In this document: positions 15,154-22,105 of the stretch, piece after piece
How the letters are laid out: each line of letters begins with the position of its first letter
How positions within the stretch are numbered: the stretch's first letter is position 1
Assembly (NCBI GenBank): GCA_021162125.1
Contig: JAGGZG010000239.1
Location: 1-35,804, forward strand
Origin: Anaerolineae bacterium
GTDB taxonomy: Bacteria > Chloroflexota > Anaerolineae > JACIWR01
DNA: 35,804 nucleotides
Reading direction: 5' to 3'
Translations under genes and position numbers: made by a program
Notes under the pieces: generated by a model
Database searches by the model: none
What the model saw: only the letters and a program-made list of their open reading frames with translations
Told to the model about the DNA's origin: nothing

Positions 15154-16169
15154 CGCCGACCTCCTCTCCTGCCTCTTGCCCCCGGCCTCCTGTTTCTTGC
15201 CTCCTGCGTCTCGTGGCGCACCGTGCCCACCTGCTGACCGGTGATCTCCAAAAAGACGTCCTCCAGGCTGGGACCGAGAGTGCTCAGGCTGACCACCCGC
15301 AGTTCGTGCGAGCGGGCGTAGTCTATTATCTGCGGCAGCAGTGCCGACGGGTCCTCGGTGTACAGCCGCCATTTGTCTCCCATCTTGACCGACGTAGTTA
15401 CCCCGGGCAGCGCCGCCAGCGCTTGGCCCAGGAAACCTTTGGGAGGTTCCAGGGCTACTTCCACTGATTGCACCCGCCGGAAGGCCCGCTTCAGCTGCTC
15501 TGGGGTATCAATGGCCGCGATCTGCCCGTGGTTGATGATGGCCACCCGGTCGCAGAGTTGATTGGCTTCCTCAATCTGATGAGTAGTCAAGAAGATAGTC
15601 GTCCCTTCGGAGTTCAGTTGACGGATGAGGTCACGGATAGCGTGGGTGCTCTGCGCGTCCAGCCCCGGAGTTGGCTCGTCCAGAAAGAGAAGTGTCGGTT
15701 TGTGAATGATGGCCATGGCGATGCTCAGTCGCCGGCGCATCCCTTTAGAAAAGTTCTCCACCTTCACGTCCCGCTTTTCCCAAAGACCGAAGGTCTCCAG
15801 CAGTTCCCGTGCTCGCGTACCCCGCTCACTACGGGGCACGCGGTAGAGTTTGGCGGTGAACATCAAGTTGTCCCAAGCGGTCAGTTCGGCGTAGACGTTG
15901 GACTCCTCCGGCACCAGGCCCATCCGCCGCTTGACCGGATAGGCGTCGTGGGCCAAGTCGTGACCGCTGATAACGATGCGGCCCTCGGTTGGCTCCAACA
16001 GCGTGGCCAGCATACGTTGGGTGGTCGTCTTGCCCGCGCCGTTGGGACCTAGAAAGCCGAAGACCTCACCCTGGCGCACCTCAAAGTTGATGTGGTCTAC
16101 CGCCAGTACGCCTGCCCCTGGACGGCCGTAGTACTTGGTCAAGTTTTGGACTTCAATAGCATTGCTCAT
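15150..16169 (-). CDS. ABC transporter ATP-binding protein (DrrA-like)
   Basis: A 339-residue ATPase. Walker A GPNGAGKTT lies near residue 42, the signature loop reads 'FSKGMRRRLSIAMAI' (the usual LSGGQ is replaced by FSKGM), Walker B is 'LLFLDEPTPGLD' and the H-loop is in 'LTTHQIEEA'. A C-terminal domain typical of DrrA/NatA-type exporters follows. The start overlaps the upstream Fe-S protein stop as ATGA, and the stop overlaps the permease start the same way. The last 20 or so residues are Arg/Gly/Gln-rich and are encoded by a repeated GGAGGC/GCAAGA word array (15161-15215), so the natural C-terminus has probably been extended by repeat DNA. Confidence 0.93.
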   Translation of the reverse strand: MSNAIEVQNLTKYYGRPGAGVLAVDHINFEVRQGEVFGFLGPNGAGKTTTQRMLATLLEPTEGRIVISGHDLAHDAYPVKRRMGLVPEESNVYAELTAWDNLMFTAKLYRVPRSERGTRARELLETFGLWEKRDVKVENFSKGMRRRLSIAMAIIHKPTLLFLDEPTPGLDAQSTHAIRDLIRQLNSEGTTIFLTTHQIEEANQLCDRVAIINHGQIAAIDTPEQLKRAFRRVQSVEVALEPPKGFLGQALAALPGVTTSVKMGDKWRLYTEDPSALLPQIIDYARSHELRVVSLSTLGPSLEDVFLEITGQQVGTVRHETQEARNRRPGARGRRGGRR

Positions 16170-16984
16170 TTACTTCTCCTTTGCCAGCCTAGCGCATCAT
16201 CCCGTGGGCAGGCTGCAATGCAAGCCCCGCAGGCGAAGCAGTCGGCGTGGATTTTCTTCCCGGCGTAAAAGTCGGCCATCGCCTGGGTGGGGCAGGCCTT
16301 GACACACAATTTGCACTCTTTGCACGCTTCGCGGTTGATGCGTGGCCGCAGCAGGCTCACCTGTTCCACCAGCCAGCCAATCAGCCCGAAGGGGCAGAGA
16401 AACTGGCACCAGGGCCGGTAGATGAACAGGCTGGCGATCAGCACGGCGGCCGAGAACAGCCCCACCCACAGGGTGAAGTTGAACTGAAAGAGTCTGAACG
16501 GGTCCACAAGCTTGACCCAATCCAGGCCCGCCACCGCCAGCCCCACGACCAGCACCACAAAGGCGACGACGCGCACGGTATTGGAGAGCCAGAAAGGTGG
16601 CTTCCATTTGGGCAACGGCACGCGGTACAGCAAGTCTTGCAGCAGCCCTAACTGGCAGCCCCAGCCGCAGATGGACTTGTTGGAAATCCAGACCATCAGC
16701 AGCAGGACGAGCAGCATCGCGACGATGGGGAGCACAAGTTGATGGCGCACCAGGATAGCCGTGAGCAGGCTGCGCACCGAAAATACTGGATTAGGATTCA
16801 GTCCCCGCCGGGCAGCGAGGCCGTAGGCGAACCCAAAAACCAGCGTGCCGCCGATGAGGAAAGCCAGGCGCACCCTGGGCGTTACCTTGCGCCGGCGCAG
16901 AAGGATCGCAGCGACCACGGTCACCACGATCCACAGAATAAACTTGCTCAGAATCACGGGATTGAGAGCCGTTTGGTTAGGCAT
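16166..16984 (-). CDS. NapH/NosR-like membrane protein with two 4Fe-4S ferredoxin motifs
   Basis: A 272-residue polytopic membrane protein with about five hydrophobic segments in the first 200 residues. Two membrane-associated cysteine pairs occur, C106/C110 ('CGWGC') and C193/C197 ('CQFLCPFG'). A cytoplasmic ferredoxin tail has C221-x2-C-x2-C-x3-C231 and C249-x2-C-x2-C-x3-C259. This is the architecture of NapH, NosR C-terminal and related quinol-linked electron-transfer proteins. GGAGGTAACGTC precedes the ATG at 16984. It is translationally coupled (ATGA) to an ABC exporter ATPase, an unusual pairing: either the exporter serves a redox enzyme or its maturation, or electrons are needed for the cargo chemistry. 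No reductase or Nos/Nap partner is in the window. Confidence 0.88.
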   Translation of the reverse strand: MPNQTALNPVILSKFILWIVVTVVAAILLRRRKVTPRVRLAFLIGGTLVFGFAYGLAARRGLNPNPVFSVRSLLTAILVRHQLVLPIVAMLLVLLLMVWISNKSICGWGCQLGLLQDLLYRVPLPKWKPPFWLSNTVRVVAFVVLVVGLAVAGLDWVKLVDPFRLFQFNFTLWVGLFSAAVLIASLFIYRPWCQFLCPFGLIGWLVEQVSLLRPRINREACKECKLCVKACPTQAMADFYAGKKIHADCFACGACIAACPRDDALGWQRRSK

Positions 16985-16997
16985 GACGTTACCTCCG

Positions 16998-17336
16998 TTA
17001 GAGTATTTTCGTTGCCCGGGTGGGTCTGGGCGTCTTGACCACTAGGAAGTGAAACACCTCGTCACTCTCGTTGAGCAGGCGGTGGGGGATACGGGCTGGG
17101 CTTTCGATGAGTGAGTTGGGAGATACCGGCTGGCGTTCGTCACCGATCTCGACAATACCGTGCCCTTCGAGCACGTAGAAAAACACGTCCACCGGTGTGA
17201 CGTGCAATTTAAGTGCCTCACCGGGCTGGAGCGTGACCATCACCACCTGGACGTGTTCTGTCTCGTGCAGCTTGCGCGCGCTGACGCCGTGGGGGTTGGG
17301 GGTCTCCGGGGCCTCAAACGCTTTGACAATTTTCAA
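16998..17336 (-). CDS. Small single-domain cupin protein
   Basis: A 112-residue cupin. The core 'QVVMVTLQPGEALKLHVTPVDVFFYVLEGHGIVEIG' and the second motif 'IPHRLLNESDEVFHFLVVK' form the two halves of the barrel, though the first metal motif is reduced to one His. The start is taken as TTG 17336 because GGAGGAG sits 7 nt upstream and no ATG or GTG in this frame has a ribosome site; the longer open frame upstream overlaps the MarR gene. It lies 56 bp after marR and 13 bp before the Fe-S membrane gene. Such cupins may sense or modify small ligands; the role here is unknown. Confidence 0.8.
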   Translation of the reverse strand: MKIVKAFEAPETPNPHGVSARKLHETEHVQVVMVTLQPGEALKLHVTPVDVFFYVLEGHGIVEIGDERQPVSPNSLIESPARIPHRLLNESDEVFHFLVVKTPRPTRATKIL

Positions 17337-17392
17337 CTCTATTCTCCTCCTATGATAATGGCTGTGTGGCAGTGGGCTGACGTGCACAATGC

Positions 17393-17839
17393 CTATTTGT
17401 GGCTGGTCTCTGCTTCGGCAGCGCTGAGGGCCTTCTCCAGCAGGGCCAATAACGTGGTCTGTTCTTCCGATGTCAGGTTTGCCAGTAACCGCCGAACTTT
17501 CTGCAGGCGAAAGTTTTGCGCCTGTCGGTGCAACGCTTGGCCCTGAGGGGTCAAAAAAAGCCGGATGGCCCGCCGGTCCTGCGGATCGGGCTGGCGTTCC
17601 AGCAATCCCGCTTCCTCCAGCCGGCGTACCCCCACGCTGACGGTAGGAGCTGTCACATTCAGACCGGTTGCTATCTCCTGGACGCCGCAACCGGGCGATC
17701 CGGCGATCCAATCCAGTAAAGTGAGTTGTGACGGCGTCATGCGGACATCTTCGAAGGGGAGACAACCTGGCCCCAGTTTTCGCAGTCGGCCCAATAAGTT
17801 CAGAAAACTCTCTTCCACCGGCGGTGATTCATCAGCCAT
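17393..17839 (-). CDS. MarR-family transcriptional regulator
   Basis: A 148-residue winged-helix regulator. The DNA-binding segment spans about 45-105, with the recognition helix in 'ATGLNVTAPTVSVGVRRLEEAGLLER' and the wing 'PQDRRAIRLFLTPQG', which is the MarR signature. MarR proteins usually repress their own operon and release DNA on binding a phenolic or oxidising ligand. AAAGGG lies about 10 nt upstream of ATG 17839. Its promoter and an overlapping palindrome lie directly upstream. It heads a minus-strand run of six closely spaced genes ending at 13491. Confidence 0.92.
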   Translation of the reverse strand: MADESPPVEESFLNLLGRLRKLGPGCLPFEDVRMTPSQLTLLDWIAGSPGCGVQEIATGLNVTAPTVSVGVRRLEEAGLLERQPDPQDRRAIRLFLTPQGQALHRQAQNFRLQKVRRLLANLTSEEQTTLLALLEKALSAAEAETSHK

Positions 17840-17862
17840 CGAGTTTTTTCCCTTTCGGAGTA

Positions 17863-17883
17863 AATTAGTTAAATCAACTAATT
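17863..17883. promoter_or_regulatory. Palindromic operator, probable MarR binding site
   Basis: AATTAGTT and AACTAATT are perfect arms around a 5-nt centre (AAATC). It covers the start region and abuts/overlaps the -10 box of the marR promoter, the classical arrangement for MarR autorepression. AT-rich 16-20 bp palindromes are typical of this family. Binding is inferred from position. Confidence 0.75.
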
Positions 17884-17909
17884 ATATAACGCAATAGCCA
17901 GATTGTCAA
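17881..17909 (-). promoter_or_regulatory. Perfect consensus promoter of the marR operon
   Basis: On the minus strand: TTGACA (17909-17904), 17-nt spacer, TATAAT (17886-17881). Both hexamers are full consensus. The transcript would begin near 17874, about 35 nt before the marR ATG. Such a strong promoter is what one expects for an operon held down by a repressor. Confidence 0.88.
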
Positions 17910-17931
17910 ATTCAGTGAGAGCGCGGAGCAG

Positions 17932-17960
17932 TTGACTCCTCGTTGATAGCGTGGTAGAAT
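17932..17960 (+). promoter_or_regulatory. Promoter of the DMT exporter gene, predicted leaderless
   Basis: TTGACT (17932-17937), 17-nt spacer, TAGAAT (17955-17960). Only six bases separate the -10 box from ATG 17967, so transcription would begin at or next to the start codon, and no ribosome site exists. It is divergent from the marR promoter with 22 bp between the -35 boxes. Confidence 0.75.
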
Positions 17961-17966
17961 CGAGCC

Positions 17967-18839
17967 ATGTTTCGTTTCACTCAACGGTCTTCCACTCTGG
18001 CCGCTGACCTGGCTCTGGTGGTAGTAGCTTTCATCTGGGGCACGACCTTTGTCCTGGTCAAGGGTGCTTTGCAGGAGATAGGTCCCTTCGCTTTCCTGGC
18101 TGCTCGTTTTTGGATAGCGTTCCTGGTCTTGGGTCTCCCGCTCCTCAGTCGTTTGTGGCGTGGCGAGCGGTCCCTGTGGCGGAACGGCGGGCTGCTAGGG
18201 GTGGTCCTTTTCGCTGCCTATGCCCTTCAAACCGCTGGCTTGCGCACCACCAGCGCCTCTAAGGCGGCTTTCATCACTGGGCTCTCGGTTGTCCTCGTGC
18301 CTTTGTTGGCGGCGCTGTGGCTCCGTCAATTGCCTCGGCCCGTCGCCTGGCTCTCGGCTCTGCTGGCCACGGTGGGTCTGGCCCTGCTTTCGATGCCCCT
18401 TGGTCAGTCCCTGGTGGTGGGGGACGGCCTGGTGTTGGGCTGCGCTCTGATGTTCGCTATCCACATCCTGCTGGTGGGCCGCTACGCTTCCCGCTATGAT
18501 CCGCTGGCTTTGAGCGCAGTGCAGATGGGAGTGGTAGCGCTGCTCAGTGGCTTGGTGGCCCCCTGGGCGGAGCCTTGGCCCGCGCGCCTCAGTCCGGTCG
18601 TGTGGGGGGCTGTGCTGTTCACGGCTTTGCTGGCCACAGTTTTAGCTTTGGTGTTGCAGGTTTCCGCCCAGCGCCGAACACCTCCCCATCGGGCGGCGTT
18701 GCTGCTTACCCTGGAGCCGGTTTTCGCCGCCCTGGCGGCTTACTTTTTGGGTGAAAGACTCACTCCGCAGGGGTGGATGGGATGCGCGCTGATTCTGATC
18801 GCGATGGTCATGGCCGAGGTGGCCGAGCGGAACAACTGA
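17967..18839 (+). CDS. EamA/DMT-superfamily transporter
   Basis: A 290-residue membrane protein with about ten hydrophobic segments forming two EamA repeats. Typical motifs are 'ALVVVAFIWGTTFVLVKGAL' near the N-terminus, 'SKAAFITGLSVVLVPLLAAL' in the first repeat, and 'LTLEPVFAALAAYFLGERLT' in the second. The family exports amino acids, metabolites or drugs across the inner membrane; the substrate cannot be told. It diverges from marR and may share its control, since the operator lies only about 50 bp from its -35 box. Translation probably starts on a leaderless message. Confidence 0.9.
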   Translation: MFRFTQRSSTLAADLALVVVAFIWGTTFVLVKGALQEIGPFAFLAARFWIAFLVLGLPLLSRLWRGERSLWRNGGLLGVVLFAAYALQTAGLRTTSASKAAFITGLSVVLVPLLAALWLRQLPRPVAWLSALLATVGLALLSMPLGQSLVVGDGLVLGCALMFAIHILLVGRYASRYDPLALSAVQMGVVALLSGLVAPWAEPWPARLSPVVWGAVLFTALLATVLALVLQVSAQRRTPPHRAALLLTLEPVFAALAAYFLGERLTPQGWMGCALILIAMVMAEVAERNN

Positions 18840-18853
18840 TGTGCCCTGTTGGC

Positions 18854-18890
18854 ACAAGTGCCACGCACTTCTGAAGTGCGCGGCACTTGT
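18854..18890. terminator. Double-palindrome hairpin between convergent genes
   Basis: Two 17-nt arms with one mismatch flank a 3-nt loop (18871-18873). Each arm is itself a near-palindrome of type AAGTGCC.CGCACTT. It sits between the convergent DMT gene and the HoxU-like gene, so it could end transcription from both sides. It belongs to the same repeat family as 24595-24629 and 32285-32318. Confidence 0.7.
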
Positions 18891-18936
18891 CATGTGACCA
18901 ATCTTTATTTCGACCGCATGGATTAACCGTGCAGTT

Positions 18937-19707
18937 TCACACCGGGCTGGTGGCCCTTTGTTCAATCCACTGGCGAGCGGCCCGCTGTTGGCGACACTCG
19001 GGGCACAGCGCCCACAGGTCTTCGATTTCGGGGAACATCTCCTTGAGGAAAGACATCGGTTCGGGGACGAAAAAGCGGCCGCACTGTGGGCAGGTGTGCA
19101 ACTCCACCGTGGTGTGCCAGGTATGCAGGATGCGCTTGTTGCCCTGGTCCTCCATCTTGATCGCGCCGGTGGGGCAGATTTCGGCGCACGCCCCGCAGCC
19201 GATACAGGCATCGGACTGCACGTCGAAAGGGGTGCCCACTCTGCGCTCCATTCCCCGGCCGATGAAGCTGATGGCCGCTGCGCCTATCGCCTCGCGGCAG
19301 ACGCGCACGCATAATCCACACAACACACACAACTCATCGGCCCGTTCGGGTGGGGGGGCGCCGAAGCGGGAGGTGGTTATTCCCTCTTTGGCAGCCATCT
19401 CCCGTATCACGTCGGATTGTGGGCAGCGGCTCAGGAGGAACTCCAGTGCCAGGTGACGGGCGGTCGCCGCTTCCGGCACATTGGTCTCCACGACCATTCC
19501 CTCTTCCACCGGGTAGGCGCAGGAGGCGACGAGAGCGTGGCGAGGCGCAGTGATGACTACCATGCACAGCCGGCACGCGCCGTAGGGGGCCAGCCCTTCG
19601 TGGTAGCAGAGCGTGGGCAATTCCACTCCGGCAGCGCGCACCGCCTGCAGGACGGTTGTGCCGTCGGGCACGGTCACAGGCTGTCCGTTCACGGTCAGAT
19701 TTATCAT
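18937..19707 (-). CDS. HoxU/NuoG-N-like iron-sulfur subunit of the CO-operon NAD reductase
   Basis: A 256-residue electron-transfer subunit. A plant-type 2Fe-2S domain has C34, C45, C48 and C63. A two-cluster ferredoxin region has C127-x2-C-x2-C-x3-C137 and C168-x2-C-x2-C-x3-C178. The His/Cys-ligated cluster site found in NuoG is not complete here. An extra C-terminal segment with two CxxC pairs (206/209 and 235/238) looks like a rubredoxin-type zinc ribbon and is unusual for HoxU. ATG 19707 has GAGGTGAAA upstream; the open frame before it is repeat DNA. It is the last gene of the cooF-cooS operon and would relay electrons between the polyferredoxin and the flavin subunit. Confidence 0.85.
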   Translation of the reverse strand: MINLTVNGQPVTVPDGTTVLQAVRAAGVELPTLCYHEGLAPYGACRLCMVVITAPRHALVASCAYPVEEGMVVETNVPEAATARHLALEFLLSRCPQSDVIREMAAKEGITTSRFGAPPPERADELCVLCGLCVRVCREAIGAAAISFIGRGMERRVGTPFDVQSDACIGCGACAEICPTGAIKMEDQGNKRILHTWHTTVELHTCPQCGRFFVPEPMSFLKEMFPEIEDLWALCPECRQQRAARQWIEQRATSPV

Positions 19708-19732
19708 TGATTTCACCTCACGATCTCCGCTG

Positions 19733-19765
19733 ATCCTCCCGCAGGTTCCAAACCTGCGGGAGGAT
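19733..19765. repeat. 33-bp palindrome (15-bp arms), intergenic copy
   Basis: ATCCTCCCGCAGGTT and its exact complement surround CCA. It lies between the stop of the NuoF-like gene and the start of the HoxU-like gene. The inner 29 bp are identical to the copy inside the NuoF-like gene at 21257-21289. Confidence 0.9.
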
Positions 19766-19766
19766 G

Positions 19767-21650
19767 TCATTTCACGATCTCGATGGCCCCCACGGGGCAG
19801 ACGTCGTAGCACATACGGCAGCGCGTGCACAGCTCGGGATCAATGACGTGCGGCTTTTTCTTCTCCCCACTGATAGCGCCTGCAGGGCACTCGCGCTTGC
19901 AGAGGCCGCAGCCAGTGCATAGATCGGGCTGGATGACGAGCCGGATCAGTGCGCGGCAGACGCCCGCCGGACAGCGTTTCTCCACCACGTGCGCCTCGTA
20001 CTCATCGCGGAAGTAGCGCAACGTGGAGAGCACCGGGTTAGGGGCCGTCTGACCCAACCCGCACAGCGAGGCCGTCTTGACCCACCTGGCTACTTCTTCC
20101 AGCAGATCCAGGTCCTCCGGTGTCCCCTTACCTTCGACAATGCGGGTGAGTATCTCGTGCATATAGCGTGTACCCTCGCGGCAGGGCGTGCACTTGCCGC
20201 ACGATTCGGCCATGGTGAAACCGAGAAAGTAGCGGGCTACGTCCACCATGCAGGTGTCCTCGTCCATGACCACCATGCCGCCGGAGCCCATGATGGAACC
20301 GGCCTGGGTCAGAGTTTCATAACTGATAGGCAGGTCGAACAGGCGGGCCGGAAGACAGCCGCCAGAGGGGCCGCCGGTCTGCACAGCTTTCACCGCCTTG
20401 CCGTTCAACCCGCCGCCACCGATGCCTTCGATCATGTCGCGCAGTGTGAGACCCAGCGGCACCTCCACCAGGCCGGTGTTAGCGACTTTGCCCACCAGGG
20501 AGAAAACGACTGTGCCCGCATTGTTCTCCGTACCGATGGCAGCGTACCAGTCGGCACCCTCGCTTATAATCACGGGCACTGTGGCCAGAGTCTTGACGTT
20601 GTTGATGACAGTGGGCTTACCCCACAACCCGCTGGTTGCCGGGAAAGGCGGCCTGGGTCGGGGCTCGCCCAATCCGCCCTCGATGGAGGAGATGAGCGCT
20701 GTTTCCTCTCCGCAGACGAAAGCGCCCGCCCCACGCACGATGGTAATGCTGAAATCGAAGCCGGAGTCGAAGATGCTGTCCCCCAGCAGCCCCAGTTCCT
20801 CGGCGCGGGCTACGGCCTGGGTGACGCGCTCGACGGCCAGCGGGTACTCGTCGCGCACGTAGATGTATCCCTGGCGTGCGCCGATAGCATATCCCGCGAT
20901 GGTCAAGCCCTCGATGACGCTGTAAGGGTCGCTCTCCAGCACAGTGCGGTCCATGTACGCGCCGGGGTCTCCCTCGTCGCCGTTGCAGATAACGTATTTG
21001 GGTTGTCCAGGAGCATCGTGGCAGATTTGCCATTTGCGCCCGGTGGGGAACCCGGCGCCGCCCCGTCCACGCAACCCGGAGCCAAGCACTTCGTCAATGG
21101 TTTCTTGTGGTGTAAGATCCAACAGGACGTGCGCCAGCGCCTGGTAGCCTCCCCGGGCGACGTATTCCTCGACGCGGGTAGGGTCAATCAGGCCGCAGTT
21201 ACGCAGGATGATCTTGCGCTGGCGAGCATAGAAGGGCAGTTCGTTGAGGAGGGGTAAACCTCCCGCAGGTTCCAAACCTGCGGGAGGTTCCTTTTCTTCC
21301 GGGATTACGGCAAGTGCACCCTCCGCCGGCAGTTCGCCCCTGGCCAGATCTGCGATCAGCTCGCGGGCACGGTCGGCGGTCATGCGGGCATAGAGGACGC
21401 GGTCTCGGCCTGGCATCCGCACGTCCACCAGCGGTTCTTGTTGGCAGTAGCCCAGGCAACCGGTGGCGATGAGCATGAGGTCCAGTCCGCGTGCTGCCGC
21501 CTCATCGCGCAGTGCATCGTACACGGCGGCAGCTCCCGTAGCCAGACCACAGGTGGCCATCCCCACGCTGATCTTCAGCCGGGAGGGATAAAGGGTGGAC
21601 AGACCGTCGGCGCGCAGTGTCTCTAAATCGGAACGGCTGTGTACCTTCAT
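19767..21650 (-). CDS. NuoF/HydB/HndC-like NAD(P)-binding flavoprotein subunit
   Basis: A 627-residue subunit with a thioredoxin-like 2Fe-2S domain at about 25-105 (C34, C65, C69) and a linker at 106-140. The FMN/NADH-binding core (about 145-370) contains 'GLRGRGGAGFPTGRKW', 'CNGDEGDPGAYMDR' and 'GAGAFVCGEETALISSIEG'. An SLBB segment follows (about 375-460), then the N3-type cluster C484-x2-C487-x2-C490 with C530. A C-terminal two-cluster ferredoxin has C578-x2-C-x2-C-x3-C588 and C608-x2-C-x2-C-x3-C618. This is the layout of HndC/HydB, which exchange electrons between ferredoxin-type carriers and NAD(P). Residues 121-132 are encoded by an inserted palindrome. The start overlaps the NuoE-like stop as ATGA. 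Confidence 0.92.
   Translation of the reverse strand: MKVHSRSDLETLRADGLSTLYPSRLKISVGMATCGLATGAAAVYDALRDEAAARGLDLMLIATGCLGYCQQEPLVDVRMPGRDRVLYARMTADRARELIADLARGELPAEGALAVIPEEKEPPAGLEPAGGLPLLNELPFYARQRKIILRNCGLIDPTRVEEYVARGGYQALAHVLLDLTPQETIDEVLGSGLRGRGGAGFPTGRKWQICHDAPGQPKYVICNGDEGDPGAYMDRTVLESDPYSVIEGLTIAGYAIGARQGYIYVRDEYPLAVERVTQAVARAEELGLLGDSIFDSGFDFSITIVRGAGAFVCGEETALISSIEGGLGEPRPRPPFPATSGLWGKPTVINNVKTLATVPVIISEGADWYAAIGTENNAGTVVFSLVGKVANTGLVEVPLGLTLRDMIEGIGGGGLNGKAVKAVQTGGPSGGCLPARLFDLPISYETLTQAGSIMGSGGMVVMDEDTCMVDVARYFLGFTMAESCGKCTPCREGTRYMHEILTRIVEGKGTPEDLDLLEEVARWVKTASLCGLGQTAPNPVLSTLRYFRDEYEAHVVEKRCPAGVCRALIRLVIQPDLCTGCGLCKRECPAGAISGEKKKPHVIDPELCTRCRMCYDVCPVGAIEIVK
21257..21289. repeat. 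33-bp palindrome inside the NuoF-like reading frame
   Basis: AACCTCCCGCAGGTT and its exact complement flank CCA. The element is in frame, has a length divisible by three and encodes residues 121-132 (EPPAGLEPAGGL) of the NuoF-like protein, within the linker between the 2Fe-2S domain and the flavin domain. The same palindrome lies 1.5 kb away at 19733-19765. Confidence 0.92.
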
Positions 21651-22096
21651 GTTTCCTGCCCCCGGTACTTCTTCAGGATACGCGGGAGGCGGTCGGCTTT
21701 GAGTCGGCCGTAGGTATCACCGTTCACCCGGATCACCGGCGACATGCTGCATGAGCCGAGGCAGTGCACCGTTTCGAGGGTGAAGGCCCGGTCGTCGGTC
21801 GTCTCGCCCGGCTTTACCCCCAGGGTCGTTTCCAATTTCTCCAGCAGTTTCTCACCACCCCGGATGTAACAGGCTGTGCCCAGGCAGACATGGATGGTGT
21901 GGCGGCCGCGTGGCTTGAAACTGAAGGCGGCGTAAAAAGTGGCGGCACTGTAGAGCTGGCTCAGCGGCACGTTCAGTTCGTCGGCTGCGTGACGCAGTTC
22001 CTCCTCCGGCAGATAGCCGTGCTCGGCGTTGATAGCGTGCAACTTGGCCAACAACGCACCCCCGGCGGGGGGCGGCGGTTGAGCGATGAGTGGCAT
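21647..22096 (-). CDS. NuoE/HoxE/HndA-like 2Fe-2S subunit
   Basis: A 149-residue thioredoxin-like 2Fe-2S protein. The four ligands are C71 and C76 ('VCLGTACYIRGG') and C112 and C116 ('VHCLGSCSMSP'), matching the NuoE/HoxE pattern C-x4-C...C-x3-C. An N-terminal helical part with 'GYLPEEELRHAADELNVPLSQLYSAATFY' is also typical. ATG 22096 is chosen over GTG 22102 because GGAGG ends 5 nt upstream of the ATG. It lies 9 bp after cooS and overlaps the NuoF-like gene by ATGA, so it is fully embedded in the CO operon. It would exchange electrons with the flavin subunit. Confidence 0.93.
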   Translation of the reverse strand: MPLIAQPPPPAGGALLAKLHAINAEHGYLPEEELRHAADELNVPLSQLYSAATFYAAFSFKPRGRHTIHVCLGTACYIRGGEKLLEKLETTLGVKPGETTDDRAFTLETVHCLGSCSMSPVIRVNGDTYGRLKADRLPRILKKYRGQET

Positions 22097-22105
22097 GGTC
22101 ACCTC

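Noticed and set aside
19989..21257. Long plus-strand open frame (422 codons) antisense to the NuoF-like gene
   Set aside because: It is a mirror of a GC-rich gene with clear domains on the minus strand; the translation shows no family features.
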